A stretch of DNA of 6,516 bases from Chloroflexota bacterium (GTDB lineage: Bacteria; Chloroflexota; Anaerolineae; Anaerolineales; UBA4823), in assembly GCA_012798185.1 (NCBI GenBank), contig JAAZNS010000312.1:1-6516 (forward strand), given 5' to 3'. Position 1 is the first letter of the stretch. Each line of letters begins with the position of its first letter. A program made the translations under genes and the position numbers. The notes beneath the pieces are model-generated. The model was not told the DNA's origin and did no database searches. It saw only the letters and a list, made by a program, of their open reading frames with translations. Positions 5,283 through 6,516 of this stretch are shown in pieces.

Positions 5283-6131
5283 TTATACAGCAATCAACAC
5301 CGCTGCCAATAGGCAGATGAACACCCCCAGCCAATGTTGGCGAGTTAATTTCTCCTTAAGTATCAGGGTTCCTAATACCACGGTAAAAGCCGGGCATAAC
5401 GAAGATAAAACAACAGCCACATCCACACGGGTGAATTGTATAGCAATCATGTAAAATACATTCCCACCCGCATCCATTGCGCCGGCGAGCAATGCCATCG
5501 GATTGCTGAAAAGGGAGGGCATAGAAACGCGTTGTAAATTGACCATGCATAGGGCAACAATCAAAGAAGTCAACCGCGTGAATACCAGCGGAGAAAATAT
5601 TTTCCCTGGCTGAACCTGATCGATCAAAATAAAAAATCCTGAAAATCCTATCCCGGCAATTATTGCCAATAATAAGCCTTCTTTCGCCTTTCCGCCCAAT
5701 TTTATTGAATCGGAACCCGAAGTCAACCAAATTCCCGCAAATGCAAAGGCAAACCCAATGAATTGAGTGGGCTTTGGGCTCCCTTCGACAATCAGGCTGT
5801 AAATTACCGGCAAGGCAGTGCTGATCACTGCCGCCACGGGAGCCACACCAACAATATTTCCCAGTGAAAGCCCGCGGTACAAGGCAGCAACGCCAAAAAC
5901 ACCGGTTAATCCAGCCAATACCGCCCAAATAATGCTGGATGAATCAAGCATTCCTTCACCCCGTATCAGAGCCGCAATAATCAGAATCACAAGCCCCGAG
6001 ATGCCGAAATTGACCAATACTTGAAATTGGTTTTGTTTCCGGGCAGCAATTCCGCCGCTAAAATCAGCACCACCCCACACCAATGCCGCAGTCAGACCCG
6101 ATAGCACACCTAAGAAACTCATTGAAATCAT
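5283..6131 (-). CDS. EamA (DMT superfamily) permease
   Basis: This 282-residue integral membrane protein appears to have ten hydrophobic segments arranged as two tandem EamA repeats (about residues 5-140 and 150-282). Marker stretches include ALVWGGADFSGG near the N-terminus, ALYRGLSLGNIVGVAPV in the first repeat, and LSSLCPAFTVVLGTLILKEKL in the second; the last is the typical end of an EamA repeat. Such proteins export or import small metabolites such as amino acids or other polar compounds, and the substrate cannot be told here. The start at 6131 is preferred over the ATG at 6122; neither has a strong ribosome site. A good promoter lies 80-110 bases upstream on the minus strand. The sigma gene follows by 77 bases in the same direction, so read-through into that operon is possible, though a shared function is not evident. 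Confidence 0.9.
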   Translation of the reverse strand: MISMSFLGVLSGLTAALVWGGADFSGGIAARKQNQFQVLVNFGISGLVILIIAALIRGEGMLDSSSIIWAVLAGLTGVFGVAALYRGLSLGNIVGVAPVAAVISTALPVIYSLIVEGSPKPTQFIGFAFAFAGIWLTSGSDSIKLGGKAKEGLLLAIIAGIGFSGFFILIDQVQPGKIFSPLVFTRLTSLIVALCMVNLQRVSMPSLFSNPMALLAGAMDAGGNVFYMIAIQFTRVDVAVVLSSLCPAFTVVLGTLILKEKLTRQHWLGVFICLLAAVLIAV

Positions 6132-6212
6132 TGTTAATCCGCTGAATCATGATTGGGAGAATCCGCAAGATCACATTAACCTTGCCTTCGGACAATCCAA
6201 CATCCCCCGTCT

Positions 6213-6241
6213 ATTTTACCCGTTTCTCTCACAAAGAGCAA
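6213..6241 (-). promoter_or_regulatory. Probable promoter of the EamA gene
   Basis: Read on the minus strand, TTGCTC (6236-6241) and TAAAAT (6213-6218) are separated by 17 bases. The -10 box matches five of six consensus bases and the -35 keeps the TTG. Transcription would start near 6206, leaving a leader of about 75 bases before the ATG at 6131. That leader includes the perfect palindrome AATCATGATT at 6145-6154, a possible operator. Confidence 0.5.
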
Positions 6242-6295
6242 AAATTTGTGTCGTGTATAAAATTGGGATTATTGGCGAAACAGGAATGATCGAAA

Positions 6296-6348
6296 ACGAA
6301 TCAGCCACCCACAGATTGGGTATGATGCGGTGAGGCCGGTTGATTCGT
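6296..6348. other. Inverted repeat / branched hairpin in the divergent region
   Basis: ACGAATCAGCC (6296-6306) pairs with GGTTGATTCGT (6338-6348) over 11 bp with a single G-U wobble. Inside it, ACCCA (6307-6311) pairs with TGGGT (6317-6321) around a five-base loop. The two stems sit directly next to each other, leaving 16 unpaired bases (6322-6337) on the other side. It lies 30 bases upstream of the -35 box of the SAM hydrolase promoter. No T-run follows on the plus strand; on the minus strand a short TTTT follows, so a weak terminator in that direction is possible. It could also be a protein-binding site or part of an RNA from an earlier start. Confidence 0.45.
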
Positions 6349-6377
6349 GTTCTCTAATTACCAAATTCCTAATCCAT

Positions 6378-6406
6378 TTTACTGATATCACTTTTTGCTT
6401 TACAAT
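6378..6406 (+). promoter_or_regulatory. Probable promoter of the SAM hydrolase gene
   Basis: TTTACT (6378-6383) and TACAAT (6401-6406) are separated by 17 bases. The -10 is the same TACAAT as at the DUF2089 promoter. Transcription would start near 6413, about 34 bases before the ATG at 6447. Confidence 0.55.
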
Positions 6407-6446
6407 ATACATAATGATCGTGAGGGATTATTAACAGTAAATATTT

Positions 6447-6516
6447 ATGTCAATCATCACTTTAACCACTGATTTTGGAATAAAAGACGGCAATGTAGGC
6501 GCCATGAAAGGCGTCA
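6447..6516 (+). CDS. SAM hydrolase / SAM hydroxide adenosyltransferase (DUF62), 3' partial
   Basis: Only the first 23 codons are inside the window. They read MSIITLTTDFG, then DGNVGAMKGV, which is the conserved N-terminus of the DUF62 family (LTTDFG ... VGxMKGV); D9 is the conserved aspartate that contacts the ribose of S-adenosylmethionine. The family hydrolyses SAM to adenosine and methionine, and its halogenase relatives (SalL, FlA) use chloride or fluoride instead of hydroxide. The residues that separate these activities lie beyond the window, and the hydrolase is by far the commoner form. An in-frame TAA at 6438-6440 fixes the start at the ATG at 6447. The ribosome site is weak: GAGGG at 6422-6426 is too far upstream to be convincing. 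Confidence 0.85.
   Translation, partial: MSIITLTTDFGIKDGNVGAMKGV

Noticed and set aside
5356..5928. Minus-strand open frame of 190 codons inside the EamA gene
   Set aside because: It is a second frame of the same strand with a Cys/Trp/Arg-rich composition typical of a frame-shifted shadow of a membrane protein.

Overview
This looks like a chromosomal segment of moderate G+C from a bacterium, most likely Chloroflexota (Anaerolineae-like). That placement is an inference. It rests on a LasA/beta-lytic type M23 peptidase with the GYYGWRAG and HPSCEGG motifs, next to a DUF2089 gene and YvlB-like SHOCT-like genes, a combination I associate with Anaerolineae and, for DUF2089/YvlB, Firmicutes. I see no rRNA, tRNA, CRISPR array, insertion sequence or phage gene.

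Layout. (1) Positions 2-880 (+) hold the C-terminal 292 residues of a secreted-type M23 zinc peptidase; its N-terminus lies outside the window. (2) Positions 881-1194 are an AT-rich regulatory gap with a long imperfect hairpin (959-1008), a smaller hairpin (1023-1050) and a near-consensus sigma-70 promoter (1132-1160) flanked by three copies of an ATTATTGATAT-like motif. (3) Positions 1195-3495 (+) hold three genes: a DUF2089 zinc-ribbon/HTH protein, a long protein with a beta-repeat domain, coiled coil and C-terminal helix hairpin, and, after a 289-base gap with its own likely promoter, a small SHOCT-like protein. All three carry the same 19-residue helix-hairpin motif. (4) Positions 3640-3834 (+) may encode a 64-residue single-pass membrane peptide; this is weak. 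(5) Positions 3822-6131 hold four genes on the minus strand. In transcription order they are an EamA/DMT permease, an ECF sigma factor, a soluble zinc-finger anti-sigma factor (ATGA overlap with the sigma gene) and an OsmC-family peroxiredoxin. (6) Positions 6132-6446 are a divergent promoter region with a promoter on each strand and an 11-bp-stem inverted repeat. (7) Positions 6447-6516 (+) hold the first 23 codons of a SAM hydrolase (DUF62) family gene.

How the genes may work together. Two stress-response cassettes lie side by side and converge near 3.8 kb. The DUF2089/beta-repeat/SHOCT-like set resembles the YvlB/LiaX type of envelope-stress system, and the shared hairpin suggests its products bind one another. 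The sigma/anti-sigma/OsmC set resembles a redox-sensing ECF module of the SigR-RsrA kind with a peroxide-reducing enzyme as its likely output. A decamer found at the DUF2089 promoter also occurs before the sigma gene, which hints at cross-talk but does not show it.
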